Assembly (NCBI GenBank): GCA_002127285.1
Contig: NFUW01000002.1
Coordinates: 62,001 to 126,000, forward strand
Direction: 5' to 3'
Length of the DNA: 64,000 bases
Origin: Chitinophagaceae bacterium IBVUCB1
Lineage (GTDB): Bacteria; Bacteroidota; Bacteroidia; Chitinophagales; Chitinophagaceae
Both the position numbers and the translations under genes were made by a program. The notes under the pieces were generated by a model. It saw only the letters and a list, made by a program, of their open reading frames with translations. It did not search any database and had not been told where the DNA came from. Below, piece by piece: positions 9,301-17,827 of the stretch; position 1 is the stretch's first letter; each line of letters begins with the position of its first letter.

Positions 9301-9901
9301 TGGAAATTCTGCTCAGATTTACCTACTGTTTATTCATACTATTGACCCCTGTAGGGGTTGATAATCAATACAGAATATGGTCAACTGAAAACGTAATTCG
9401 ATGCCCAATCAAAAGATAAAGTCCCGCCAAGGTTTAATAATTGATTTTGCAGGCTATATATTATAGTATACTGCAACAAAAACTCGACCTTTTGTTAGTT
9501 GTAGTTGTTATTATATAAGTGATGGTCAAATATCATTATATGCAATGTGTGAAGTGTTTATACTCTATACTTATTAATTGATAATTAGAATATACTTACA
9601 GGTAATAGTAGATTGCAATTTTATGTAAATCTTCACTTAGTAGGTGTGATTTGATTGAAGAAGAAGGGGCATTTGAAAATAGCAGAGGTGCATAAGAGGA
9701 TTCTAGGGGGCGGAAGCTAGCTTAGGTGCGATATTGGATTTGCTAGAATAGTTGATTTATTAATCCAGACGGGTAGTATTCGGAGTCAACCGTTGAAAAT
9801 GTAATTCTATACACAATCATAAAATAATGTCCAATAGGGTAGAAGTCTGCTGAGTCGAATGTAAACTCCCTGAATGCTATCATATTGCTAATGTTATAGT
9901 T
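9301..9901. other. Gene-free stretch with a duplicated 45-bp motif
   Basis: 600 AT-rich bases without a supported gene. A palindrome, ACCCCTGTAGGGGT, sits near 9354. A motif around 9392-9426 (GTCAAC-TGAAAA-GTAATTC) recurs in diverged form at 9793-9838. Probably decayed mobile DNA. Confidence 0.4.
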
Positions 9902-10333
9902 TTATTCCTGTACGGCCTTTTGCCAGTCAGCTTTTCGCCTGATGCCGTTTGTTGTTTGTGAAAACTTCAGGCTATCGAAGATGACAACGAATAACTGTCC
10001 GGGCATTAATAATGCAATCGGGAAACGTTTGTAATATGCTTTTTCGGCAACCTCAAATGTTTTGGCATTTGTGGCAATAGTGCCGTTGAATTGTACACCG
10101 GTGTTATCATATCCGTTTTTAGATGCCTGATAGATGGTGCCTGCTACAGGAGCAGAACCATGTATCTCCCAGCTGTGTAAAGAAGACTTTGATGATTTGA
10201 ATATAATGCCATTTACGCCCGGTATAGCAGCATACAAACAGTTGAAACATGATGGCAAACCATTATGTACATAGCAAACTGTTGCAACCTTGTTTGCACA
10301 TAGAAATTCCGATATTTCTTTTGGCGTTTCCAT
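9902..10333 (-). CDS. Pyridoxamine 5'-phosphate oxidase-like flavin split-barrel protein
   Basis: 143 aa. The N-terminal part (EISEFLCANKVATVCYV) and the following pattern (PSCFNCLYA, GIIFKSSKSSLHS, VAGTIY, GVQFNGTI) match the small FMN- or haem-binding split-barrel family that includes YhbP-like proteins. The substrate is unknown, and no catalytic residue set identifies true pyridoxamine phosphate oxidase activity. It starts 8 bp after the thioesterase stop, so the two are one operon, preceded by an FNR-type promoter. That context suggests expression under low oxygen or nitrogen-oxide conditions. Confidence 0.75.
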   Translation of the reverse strand: METPKEISEFLCANKVATVCYVHNGLPSCFNCLYAAIPGVNGIIFKSSKSSLHSWEIHGSAPVAGTIYQASKNGYDNTGVQFNGTIATNAKTFEVAEKAYYKRFPIALLMPGQLFVVIFDSLKFSQTTNGIRRKADWQKAVQE

Positions 10334-10341
10334 ATCCTCTG

Positions 10342-10815
10342 TTATGGTCGTTTATGGTTCTTTCTTAATAGAGCATTTTTATAATGTTCTTTTTCTTCCT
10401 GTGTTTGCGGTTTCACATTTGGTACAGCCACAGGATTTGCATTGTCATCTAACGCTACAAAAACAAAATGTGCTTCGCAAACAGGGTTTATTTCACCACT
10501 CAATACCGCTCTTGATGATACGTGTACTAAGATTTCCATTGAACTGCTGAATGCCCTTGTGATTTTAGCTTGGATAGATATGATGTCTCCTGTTTTTGCA
10601 GGATATTTAAATTTTACGTTGTCGATAGATGCAGTTACTGCTATGCGCCCGGCATGTGTCTGTGCACATATTGCTGACGCGGTATCCATCCATTGTATTA
10701 TTCTTCCTCCTTGCAACATGCCCATGGGGTTAGCATCATTGGGGTAAACGACCTCTGTCATGATGGTTGCAGACATTGCAGGCGTTTTGGCTGCATGGCT
10801 ATTCATTTTCTCCAT
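10342..10815 (-). CDS. Hotdog-fold acyl-CoA thioesterase (YciA/BFIT type)
   Basis: 157 aa. The hotdog core shows NPMGMLQGGRIIQWMDTAS, with the conserved Asp, and a second strand region TASIDNVKFKYPAKTGD typical of hexameric acyl-CoA thioesterases. It would hydrolyse acyl-CoA in the cytoplasm; chain length cannot be predicted. The start at 10815 lies about a dozen bases after the predicted transcription start of an FNR-type promoter whose box is at 10863-10878. A second Met three codons in is an alternative start. It is first in an operon with the split-barrel gene. Confidence 0.85.
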   Translation of the reverse strand: MEKMNSHAAKTPAMSATIMTEVVYPNDANPMGMLQGGRIIQWMDTASAICAQTHAGRIAVTASIDNVKFKYPAKTGDIISIQAKITRAFSSSMEILVHVSSRAVLSGEINPVCEAHFVFVALDDNANPVAVPNVKPQTQEEKEHYKNALLRKNHKRP

Positions 10816-10833
10816 AGCTTCTGATGATAAGTG

Positions 10834-10878
10834 TAAAATTGACCCGAATTTCTTTTGCAGGATATGATGCTTGTCATG
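10834..10878 (-). promoter_or_regulatory. FNR-type promoter of the thioesterase operon
   Basis: Reading leftward, the box CATGAC-N4-ATCATA (10863-10878) is followed after exactly 21 nt by CAATTTTA (10834-10841), a -7-like element. This is the same geometry as at norC and nos. Confidence 0.65.
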
Positions 10879-10929
10879 TAGGGCAAAAAAAGCGGAAGTT
10901 GGATATATACTTAAAACTATTCATCGTAC

Positions 10930-10974
10930 ACTGATATAAATCATCTATCCTGAAAATAAACTGACTGAATTTTG
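10930..10974 (+). promoter_or_regulatory. FNR-type promoter of the 597-aa gene
   Basis: The box ACTGAT-N4-ATCATC (10930-10945) carries the canonical TGAT/ATCA halves. GAATTTTG (10967-10974) begins exactly 21 nt later and fits the AnnTTTG part of the Bacteroidota -7 element. The start codon is 29 nt further on. Confidence 0.65.
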
Positions 10975-11003
10975 CCCGGTATTTTTAAAAGATTGCTACA
11001 TAT

Positions 11004-12797
11004 ATGTCTGTACTGCATAAGTTTCATATTCCTGTATTAGGTATCGGATATTCAATTGATACACCTGTAAAGGTTGCCCGATATAGCATATCGTCTGTTG
11101 TCTCTATTATGGATGATGAGTTGATTGAGAAAATGAGAAAATATTATTGCGATAGCATAAACGAAGTATATATCCCGATTGCCCCATCAGAAGCAGATTG
11201 CCGTGCAAAACGTATTACTGCATACTTAAACCTTATAAACAGAATAATAAATACTCAGGTTGCTGTATTGAGAATGCTTCCTTTTGAAGAAGAGAGTGAT
11301 ATCGTTAAATATTTTGAGTTATTACCGGATAGTTCTGTGATAAAAGCGAAGTATCACCAAATGATTCGACTGGAGCAAGGTGATGAGAAGACGACTGCAG
11401 AAAATGAATTGAGAAGCATCATTGAAGCAGGGTCGATAGATGTTAACATCATGGCAAAGGTTGATAAGATGAATAGTGATGCTGATGGTGAATTGTTGCC
11501 TGCAGAATATTCAGATGCGTTGTCTGCGTTAAGAGGGTATGCAAATAGCGAACTTAATTCATCAATTGTTTTTTCAGCGGGTTACAATCCGCGTTTGTAT
11601 AACTATATCGAAACATTTAAAGACTTCTTTCCCGATGGGAATGGTAATCTTAAAAAACGAATCATACTGAAAGTAAGTGATTATCGCTCTGCGCTGGTAC
11701 AAGGAAAACTACTGGCAAAGAAAGGGATTTGGGTGTCGGAATTCAGAATAGAATCTGGGCTTAATTGCGGTGGGCACGCTTTTGCAACGGAAGGTTTTTT
11801 ACTTGGCCCCATTCTGGAAGAGTTTAAAAATAAAAGAAGTGAGTTGGCATCAGAGATATATGCCTTGTGTGTTGCCGCGCATAAGGATAAAGGGATATTG
11901 TCGTTTTTAGAAAGGCCGGATATCAAGATTACAGTGCAAGGGGGAATCGGAACGTCTGATGAAAATGACTTTCTGTTTGAGCATTACAGGGTAGACGGTA
12001 CCGGATGGGGTAGTCCGTTTTTATTGGTTCCTGAGGCCACTAATGTTGATGACCAGACACTGGCTCAATTAGCCATTGCACGGAAGGAAGATTATTATTT
12101 AAGCCAAGCATCGCCACTGGGTGTGCCATTCAATAATTTCAGAAATAGCTCTGCTGAAACACAAAGAAAAGAACGGGTAGATAAGAAAAGGCCGGGCAGC
12201 CCGTGCTATAAAAAATATCTGGTATCAAATACCGAGTTTACCGAAGCGCCTATTTGTACTGCTTCAAGGCAATATCAGCAATTGAAGATAAAACAACTGA
12301 AAGAAAAAGAACTGCCTACGGAATTGCTGGAAAGTATGCTGAATGATGTGATAGAGAAGGATTGCCTCTGCGAGGGGTTGACAGCCCCTGCATTATTGAA
12401 AGATGGATTGCCACTATCTCATAAACTATCTGCCGTGACCATATGTCCCGGTCCTAATCTTGCTTACTTTTCCGGTGTGTTTTCCTTGTCTCAGATGGTG
12501 AGCCATATTTATGGCAGAATCAACATCCTGAACTCGCTGAAACGTCCGAATATGTTTATCAATGAGTTGAATTTGTATATAGACTACCTGAAAAAAGAGG
12601 TGCAAAAAATTGATTTGACTCCTAAGCAAAAGAAATACTATCAATCGTTTAAAGTAAACCTGATTAACGGGGTTGACTATTATAAACAACTGATGCCTTA
12701 TCTGAAACATGAAGCTGAAAGCCATATCGCATCAATGAAAGATGATCTGAGAATAGCGTTGGATTCTTTGAATAAGTTAGAAATATCACTTGCATAG
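11004..12797 (+). CDS. Unrecognised 597-aa protein, possible TIM barrel with cysteine cluster
   Basis: I do not recognise a named family. Features seen: an N-terminal FHIPVLGIGYSIDTPVKVA strand; a central part with IILKVSDYRSAL, ESGLNCGGHAFATEG and ITVQGGIGTSDE that resembles the glycine-rich phosphate-binding ends of FMN-type TIM barrels; and a C-terminal region with five cysteines (about 401, 418, 454, 456 and 481, including CLC and CPGPNLAYF) that could bind an iron-sulfur cluster. The end is helical. No signal peptide, so cytoplasmic. Its promoter carries an FNR-type box with the same geometry as nos and nor, so it is probably induced with them. A flavin/Fe-S oxidoreductase role is a guess. 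Confidence 0.6.
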   Translation: MSVLHKFHIPVLGIGYSIDTPVKVARYSISSVVSIMDDELIEKMRKYYCDSINEVYIPIAPSEADCRAKRITAYLNLINRIINTQVAVLRMLPFEEESDIVKYFELLPDSSVIKAKYHQMIRLEQGDEKTTAENELRSIIEAGSIDVNIMAKVDKMNSDADGELLPAEYSDALSALRGYANSELNSSIVFSAGYNPRLYNYIETFKDFFPDGNGNLKKRIILKVSDYRSALVQGKLLAKKGIWVSEFRIESGLNCGGHAFATEGFLLGPILEEFKNKRSELASEIYALCVAAHKDKGILSFLERPDIKITVQGGIGTSDENDFLFEHYRVDGTGWGSPFLLVPEATNVDDQTLAQLAIARKEDYYLSQASPLGVPFNNFRNSSAETQRKERVDKKRPGSPCYKKYLVSNTEFTEAPICTASRQYQQLKIKQLKEKELPTELLESMLNDVIEKDCLCEGLTAPALLKDGLPLSHKLSAVTICPGPNLAYFSGVFSLSQMVSHIYGRINILNSLKRPNMFINELNLYIDYLKKEVQKIDLTPKQKKYYQSFKVNLINGVDYYKQLMPYLKHEAESHIASMKDDLRIALDSLNKLEISLA

Positions 12798-12830
12798 CAA
12801 GACAAACGGGTGATAATAATCATTGATACA

Positions 12831-12875
12831 AGTGATGATGATCATCTGTTTCAAAAATCATTGCCTGCTAACTTG
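12831..12875 (+). promoter_or_regulatory. Probable FNR-type promoter of mbnP
   Basis: The box AGTGAT-N4-ATCATC spans 12831-12846. The sequence at the expected -7 position is CTAACTTG (12868-12875), a weaker match in which only the final TTG is aligned. It supports the start at 12894 and excludes the upstream GTG at 12810, which lies before the promoter. Confidence 0.45.
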
Positions 12876-12893
12876 CATAAAAAGGATTTTACG

Positions 12894-13622
12894 ATGAGCA
12901 GGTATGTGTTGCTGTTTTTATGTGTTTCTACTCTTGTAGCATGCTCTCATCGAAATAATGATATGCCTGTTTCCACGCAAGGTGGCTTGTCTGTAGCAAT
13001 ACACCATGATGTAGATAACCAGCCATTGATATGGGATAGTATAATGTACTACAATCAGGCAGGGAATAAGTATGGCGTAACAAAGCTTCACTATTACATC
13101 AGTAACATACGGTTGTACAGAAATAACAATATTATTCAGCAATTTGATAGTGTTTATTATATGGATGCTAAAGAACAATATGCTTCTTCTTTTTTAATGC
13201 CGACAGTATCGGCAGGTGCGTACGATTCTGTCGCCTTGACGATTGGGTTGCTACCTTCGAGAAATGTATCGTATAGTCTGCCTGCAACTATTGAAAATAC
13301 TGCAATGAACTGGCCGGATGTAATGGGTGGGGGCTATCATTTTCTGAAACTGGAAGGACATTGGATGGATACTACAAGTGTAAAAGGGTTTGCTTTGCAT
13401 GTAGGAAAAACAGGGTTTCATTGTGAAGCAGGTTTTGCCTGTCATTTGGATGTTAAGGCTAGTCAGGTGAATGCATTGAATATCAAAATGAATATTAACG
13501 AATGGTTCAGAATACCTGCAAAATATGATTTCAGTTTGGATGGGGTATATAGTATGGGCAACGACACTTTGATGCGTAAAATAGTAGCCAACGGGCAGGA
13601 TGTATTTTCAGAGGTTCGCTAA
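12894..13622 (+). CDS. MbnP-family periplasmic copper-binding lipoprotein
   Basis: 242 aa from the ATG at 12894, chosen because AAAGGA lies just upstream and a lipoprotein signal follows directly (MSRYVLLFLCVSTLVACSH, lipidated Cys at 17). The body has the MbnP pattern: an early LSVAIHHDVDNQPL strand, TKLHYYISNIRLY, YDSVALTIGL, then NWPDVMGGGYHFLKLEG and HVGKTGFHC. In characterised systems MbnP carries a Trp that its partner MbnH oxidises to kynurenine, making a copper site. The next gene, 32 bp away, is the MbnH-type di-haem protein. A copper role next to the copper enzyme NosZ is attractive but inferred. Confidence 0.75.
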   Translation: MSRYVLLFLCVSTLVACSHRNNDMPVSTQGGLSVAIHHDVDNQPLIWDSIMYYNQAGNKYGVTKLHYYISNIRLYRNNNIIQQFDSVYYMDAKEQYASSFLMPTVSAGAYDSVALTIGLLPSRNVSYSLPATIENTAMNWPDVMGGGYHFLKLEGHWMDTTSVKGFALHVGKTGFHCEAGFACHLDVKASQVNALNIKMNINEWFRIPAKYDFSLDGVYSMGNDTLMRKIVANGQDVFSEVR

Positions 13623-13654
13623 ATCCTTGTTTTATCTAATAAAGAAGCAACGTT

Positions 13655-14683
13655 ATGAAACGTTATATTAACATTGCCGTGGTGTTTTTGCTCATGGTAT
13701 ATGCTTGCAACAAATCTGAGAATAACGTTAATAATCAAAATAATAATACCCCGCCTGCACTAACTGAATATCAAATAAAACACCCGGTGAGGTTTCCGGA
13801 GATGACGATTCCTGACGATAATAAACCTTATAAGGAACGCATAGCATTGGGCCGCATGTTATATTACGATCCCATTCTTTCAAATGACGGGCGCTCCTGT
13901 TCAAGTTGCCATTTACAGTCAATGGGGTTTACTATTACTAGTAGTGCGGGTAGCATGCCTGTATTGCCGCACGTAAACCTTGGTTGGAATACAAACTATA
14001 TGTGGAATGGCTCAAAAAAAGGTACGTTGGAAGATGTTATGATATTTGAAACAGAAGAGTTTTTTGCTACAGATATAAATAAGATTAACAATAATGAAAA
14101 GTATGTACAGCTTTTTCGTCAATGTTATGGAATTGATAAAATCACACACAAATATATTGGATATGCATTAGCACAATTCACAAGGACGCTCATATCTGAC
14201 AATACAAAGTATGACCGATACATGAATGGTACTGATGTCTATACATACAATGAAGAAATGGGTAGGCGGATATTTTTTAGTGAAAAAGGCGATTGTTTTC
14301 ACTGTCATGTTACACTACTTACTACAGATAATGACTTTCATAATAATGGCCTAGACAGTATTTATACTGCCGATAAGGACAAAGGTTTGTATAACGTAAC
14401 CAAGAGCGTAAACGATTTAGGAAAATTTAAAACTCCAAATTTGAGGAATGTTGCACTACGTAAAACATTTATGCATGATGGTCGCTTTACTTCTTTGGAA
14501 GAAGTAATAGACTTCTATAATTCTAAAGTTAAAAAATCTGTTTCGGTTGATCCTGTAATGTTTAAACCTGGTAAAGAAAATGGATTGCAGCTTACTGCAA
14601 TCGAAAAATCGCAATTGATTGCGTTTTTAAAAACGCTCACAGATAGCACCTTCATTTCCGCAGTAGAGTTTAGTAAGCCTTGA
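13655..14683 (+). CDS. MbnH-type di-haem cytochrome c peroxidase family protein
   Basis: 342 aa. A lipoprotein signal (VFLLMVYACNKS, Cys18) is followed by two c-type haem sites, CSSCH (C82-H86) and CFHCH (C214-H218), and the usual MauG/CCP features ALGRMLYYDP, FKTPNLRNVA and FMHDGRF. Members that pair with MbnP oxidise a Trp of that protein rather than detoxify peroxide. The tight pairing here, both as lipoproteins, favours the MbnH role over a classical peroxidase. It is distinct from the di-haem protein at 62 kb, which has no MbnP neighbour. Confidence 0.82.
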   Translation: MKRYINIAVVFLLMVYACNKSENNVNNQNNNTPPALTEYQIKHPVRFPEMTIPDDNKPYKERIALGRMLYYDPILSNDGRSCSSCHLQSMGFTITSSAGSMPVLPHVNLGWNTNYMWNGSKKGTLEDVMIFETEEFFATDINKINNNEKYVQLFRQCYGIDKITHKYIGYALAQFTRTLISDNTKYDRYMNGTDVYTYNEEMGRRIFFSEKGDCFHCHVTLLTTDNDFHNNGLDSIYTADKDKGLYNVTKSVNDLGKFKTPNLRNVALRKTFMHDGRFTSLEEVIDFYNSKVKKSVSVDPVMFKPGKENGLQLTAIEKSQLIAFLKTLTDSTFISAVEFSKP

Positions 14684-14706
14684 TATATTAAAATACTTAT
14701 TTGAAA

Positions 14707-14722
14707 TATGACATCAATCATC
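14707..14722 (+). promoter_or_regulatory. FNR-type box upstream of the small lipoprotein gene
   Basis: TATGAC-N4-ATCATC has the same half-sites as the norC box. No good -7 element stands 21 nt downstream (the nearest, TATCTTTT, is 3 nt further), so promoter function is less certain. Confidence 0.4.
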
Positions 14723-14831
14723 GTGTATTCTAATAAAGGACATGTTTATCTTTTATTTGTCATTTTAGCTTTGTTGTAATGAATACATTGTTTACCAACA
14801 ATCCTGTAACACTGTATAAAAACTAAGTTAT

Positions 14832-15221
14832 ATGAAACGCCTGTTTGTTTTATGTTTATCATTATCTATTGCCTCTTCTTGTCAAAAAGATAAAAGTCAC
14901 GAGATAAATAATCAGATTAATATCTCTATAAGCTCTCCTACTGAAGAGCAGATATATACGAGAGGAGATACTGTTTTTATAAAGGCAGCTATTACCTCCG
15001 TGTCAGGAATTCACGGTTATACAACTTCTATCTATTCAGATACAGGAGAAGAGCTTTATAAGATTGAAGAACATGCCCATGGCAAAAATGTTGCTATAGA
15101 CAAATATTGGGTGTATAAAACAGATTTACAAAATGTTGGTGATTTACAATTGGTTATAAACGCTATCATCAACCACGAAGGTGAGACTCTAGAGTGCAGA
15201 AAAAAAATATACACAAAATAA
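14832..15221 (+). CDS. Small putative lipoprotein of unknown function
   Basis: 129 aa. Lipoprotein signal MKRLFVLCLSLSIASSCQKD (Cys17), then one beta-sandwich-like domain: ISISSPTEEQIYTRGDTVFI, then GIHGYTTSIYS and EEHAHGKNVAIDKYW, ending LECRKKIYT. Histidines in EEHAHG and NHEGE could bind metal. The arrangement resembles short Bacteroidota DUF4625-type lipoproteins, but I am not sure of that. It lies just before the nos operon, on the same strand, with an FNR-type box about 110 bp upstream, so it may be co-expressed with nos. Confidence 0.6.
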   Translation: MKRLFVLCLSLSIASSCQKDKSHEINNQINISISSPTEEQIYTRGDTVFIKAAITSVSGIHGYTTSIYSDTGEELYKIEEHAHGKNVAIDKYWVYKTDLQNVGDLQLVINAIINHEGETLECRKKIYTK

Positions 15222-15252
15222 ATATATTATTAAAAGACCTTTTTATCTTTAT

Positions 15253-15297
15253 TATGACTTTGGTCATACTTTCTTAAAACTATCGGATACATTTTTG
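15253..15297 (+). promoter_or_regulatory. FNR-type promoter of the nos operon
   Basis: The box TATGAC-TTTG-GTCATA (15253-15268) is a perfect palindrome. CATTTTTG (15290-15297) follows after exactly 21 nt as the -7 element, and the first gene of the operon starts 42 nt later. Confidence 0.75.
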
Positions 15298-15338
15298 TCT
15301 TTTAATCACTCATTCTTAACTACATAAAACTAAATACA

Positions 15339-15824
15339 ATGAACAGAAAAAACATGGTTGTATTGATGCTCTCGATGAGCGCTTTTATTTATAGCTGTGG
15401 TGGCGGTGGAGAAGAGAAATCAGTAAGAGATCAAACGCCAGACCCTGGTAAAAATGAATATGTAGATCCTAATAAAGAGGTCAATCCCAAAGGCATCGGC
15501 AAATTTACCAATGTAGAACTGACGCACCCACTGGATGCAAATATGGTGAAGGGCGGTGAATCTGTATATGATGTGAAATGTAGCTCTTGCCACAAACTGA
15601 CTGACGAAAAATTGGTAGGTCCGGGATGGAAAGGAGTGACAGACAGAAGGCAACCTGAATGGGTAATGAATTTTGTGACGAATGTAGATGAAATGCTGGA
15701 TAAAGATGCAGAGGCAAAAGCAATGATGGAAGTTTGTATGGTGAGGATGCCTAATCAAAACCTAACTGACGCTGAGGCAAGAAATATACTGGAGTTCATG
15801 AGAAAGAACGATGGTAAAAACTAA
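15339..15824 (+). CDS. Mono-haem c-type cytochrome of the nos operon
   Basis: 161 aa. Lipoprotein-like signal (MVVLMLSMSAFIYSCGGGG), an Asp/Asn/Lys-rich linker, then a class I cytochrome domain with CSSCH (C81-H85), KLVGPGWKGV and a Met ligand candidate in VRMPNQNLTD. It starts 22 bp before nosZ on the same strand. A small cytochrome next to nosZ is frequent in clade II clusters and is the likely electron donor to the CuA site of NosZ. It would be anchored on the periplasmic face. Confidence 0.88.
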   Translation: MNRKNMVVLMLSMSAFIYSCGGGGEEKSVRDQTPDPGKNEYVDPNKEVNPKGIGKFTNVELTHPLDANMVKGGESVYDVKCSSCHKLTDEKLVGPGWKGVTDRRQPEWVMNFVTNVDEMLDKDAEAKAMMEVCMVRMPNQNLTDAEARNILEFMRKNDGKN

Positions 15825-15846
15825 AAATCACGCCTAAAAAATAAAT

Positions 15847-17820
15847 ATGAAACATTACAAATTAATGCTTTGCGCACTTGGGGCAGTTATTGCCGGGCAA
15901 AGCTGTAAAATGAAAGATACAGGAACTGTTGTTCAGGGAGATGCAGCATCCAAAGTATATGTAGCTCCCGGCAAGTATGATGAGTTCTACAATTTTGTAT
16001 CTGGTGGTTTTAGTGGGCAGGTATCTGTATATGGTATTCCTTCTGGCAGGTTGTTGAAAGTAATTCCGGTTTTTTCTGTAAACCCGGAAAATGGTTATGG
16101 TTTCAGTGAAGAAACAAAACCGATGCTGAACACTACTGCCGGTTTTGTGCCGTGGGATGATGAACACCATCTTGCGTTATCGCAAACGAATGGCGAACAT
16201 GATGGACGTTGGATATTTGCCAATGCCAACAATACGCCACGTGTAGCACGTATCAATCTGGGTACTTTCAAAACGGATGAAATTCTGGAGATACCCAATA
16301 GCGGTGGTAACCACTCTTCTCCTTTCATTACAGAAAATACTGAGTACGTAGTTGCTGGTACTCGTTTCAGCGTACCGTTAGGAGAGGCTGATGTACCTAT
16401 TAGCAGCTTTAAAGAAAATTTTAAAAGTGTAGCCTCATTCATCAATGTAGATCAGGGTACCGGTAATATGAAGATTGCATTCCAAATTGCGCTTCCTGGT
16501 ATGAGCCTCGACTTGTCTCGTGCTGGTAAAGGTCCGTCTCATGGATGGTTTTTCTTCTCTACCTACAATACAGAGCAAGCAAATACATTGTTGGAAGTGA
16601 ATGCTTCTCAAAAAGATAAAGACTTTATAGTAGCGGTAAACTGGAAAAAAGCTGAAGAGTATGTAAAGGCTGGCAAAGGAACTAAGATGAAAACCCGTTA
16701 CTATCATAATAAGTGGAATGAAGAAACACATTCTGCTACTTCTGAACTGGAACAGGAAGTATTGGTGTTAGACCCTGCAGAGCTGAAAGATATGGTATAT
16801 ATGATACCTTGTCCTAAGTCTCCTCACGGTTGTGACGTAGACCCTTCTGGTGAATACATAGTAGGTAGTGGTAAGTTGGCTGCTTTGATACCGGTGTTTT
16901 CTTTCAATAAGCTGATGAAAGCAATAAATGATAAAACATTTGAAGGAGAGTATCAGGGAATTCCTGTGGTGAAATATGAAGCAGCATTGCATGGCGAGGT
17001 ACAAAAACCAGGCTTAGGCCCATTGCATACAGAGTTTGATGGTAAAGGCAATGCATATACTTCATTCTTCCTTTCGTCAGAAGTAGTCAAATGGAGCATT
17101 AAAGATGTGAAGGTGTTGGATCGTGTGCCAACATACTATTCTATTGGCCACCTTTGTGTGCCTGGTGGTGATACAAGAAAACCTTATGGTAAATACGTGA
17201 TTGCTTACAATAAAATCACTAAAGATCGTTATCTGCCAACCGGTCCTGAACTGGCACAGTCTGCACAGCTTTATGACATCAGCGGAGATAAAATGCAGTT
17301 GATACTCGACTTCCCGACAATCGGCGAGCCTCACTATGCACAGGCTATAGACGCTAAGGTGATAAAAGATAGGAGTGTCAAAATATTTGACATTAATAAA
17401 AATAAACACCAGTACGTTGCAATGGGCGAAAAAGAAACCAAAGTGGTACGCAATGGCAACAGGGTGGATATTTATATGACTGCAATACGCTCTCACCTGA
17501 CACCGGATAATATTGAAGGTGTGTTTGTAGGAGATGAGGTATATTTCCACATAACAAACTTGGAGCAGGATTGGGATGTACCACATGGTTTCGCAATCAA
17601 GCATGCTGCGAATGCAGAACTGCTGATAATGCCTGGCGAAACGTCTACACTTAAATTTGTACCCGATAGAACAGGTATATATCCTTTCTATTGCACAGAC
17701 TTCTGTTCTGCACTACACCAGGAAATGCAGGGCTACCTGAGGGTTTCTCCTAAAGGAAGTAATGTGCCACTGAAATATGGTATAGGTGATACTGCACCTA
17801 AAGCAGTAGCCGCAAAATAA
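15847..17820 (+). CDS. nosZ: Nitrous-oxide reductase, clade II
   Basis: 657 aa. It reduces N2O to N2 in the periplasm. The N-terminal seven-bladed propeller that holds the CuZ site carries DDEHH (104-108), the DxHH form typical of clade II. The C-terminal cupredoxin domain has the CuA motif C616TDFC620, H624 and M627. The leader is Sec-like and ends in GQSCKM, so the protein may be a lipoprotein instead of being exported by Tat. It follows the cytochrome by 22 bp and is followed by a strong stem-loop and then the nosB-like, nosL, D, F and Y genes. Regulation is by the FNR-type promoter at 15253. Confidence 0.97.
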   Translation: MKHYKLMLCALGAVIAGQSCKMKDTGTVVQGDAASKVYVAPGKYDEFYNFVSGGFSGQVSVYGIPSGRLLKVIPVFSVNPENGYGFSEETKPMLNTTAGFVPWDDEHHLALSQTNGEHDGRWIFANANNTPRVARINLGTFKTDEILEIPNSGGNHSSPFITENTEYVVAGTRFSVPLGEADVPISSFKENFKSVASFINVDQGTGNMKIAFQIALPGMSLDLSRAGKGPSHGWFFFSTYNTEQANTLLEVNASQKDKDFIVAVNWKKAEEYVKAGKGTKMKTRYYHNKWNEETHSATSELEQEVLVLDPAELKDMVYMIPCPKSPHGCDVDPSGEYIVGSGKLAALIPVFSFNKLMKAINDKTFEGEYQGIPVVKYEAALHGEVQKPGLGPLHTEFDGKGNAYTSFFLSSEVVKWSIKDVKVLDRVPTYYSIGHLCVPGGDTRKPYGKYVIAYNKITKDRYLPTGPELAQSAQLYDISGDKMQLILDFPTIGEPHYAQAIDAKVIKDRSVKIFDINKNKHQYVAMGEKETKVVRNGNRVDIYMTAIRSHLTPDNIEGVFVGDEVYFHITNLEQDWDVPHGFAIKHAANAELLIMPGETSTLKFVPDRTGIYPFYCTDFCSALHQEMQGYLRVSPKGSNVPLKYGIGDTAPKAVAAK

Positions 17821-17827
17821 TTTCACA

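Noticed and set aside
12810-12893. GTG start extending the MbnP-type gene by 28 codons
   Set aside because: It precedes the predicted promoter and removes the lipoprotein signal from the N-terminus; ATG 12894 has a ribosome-binding site.
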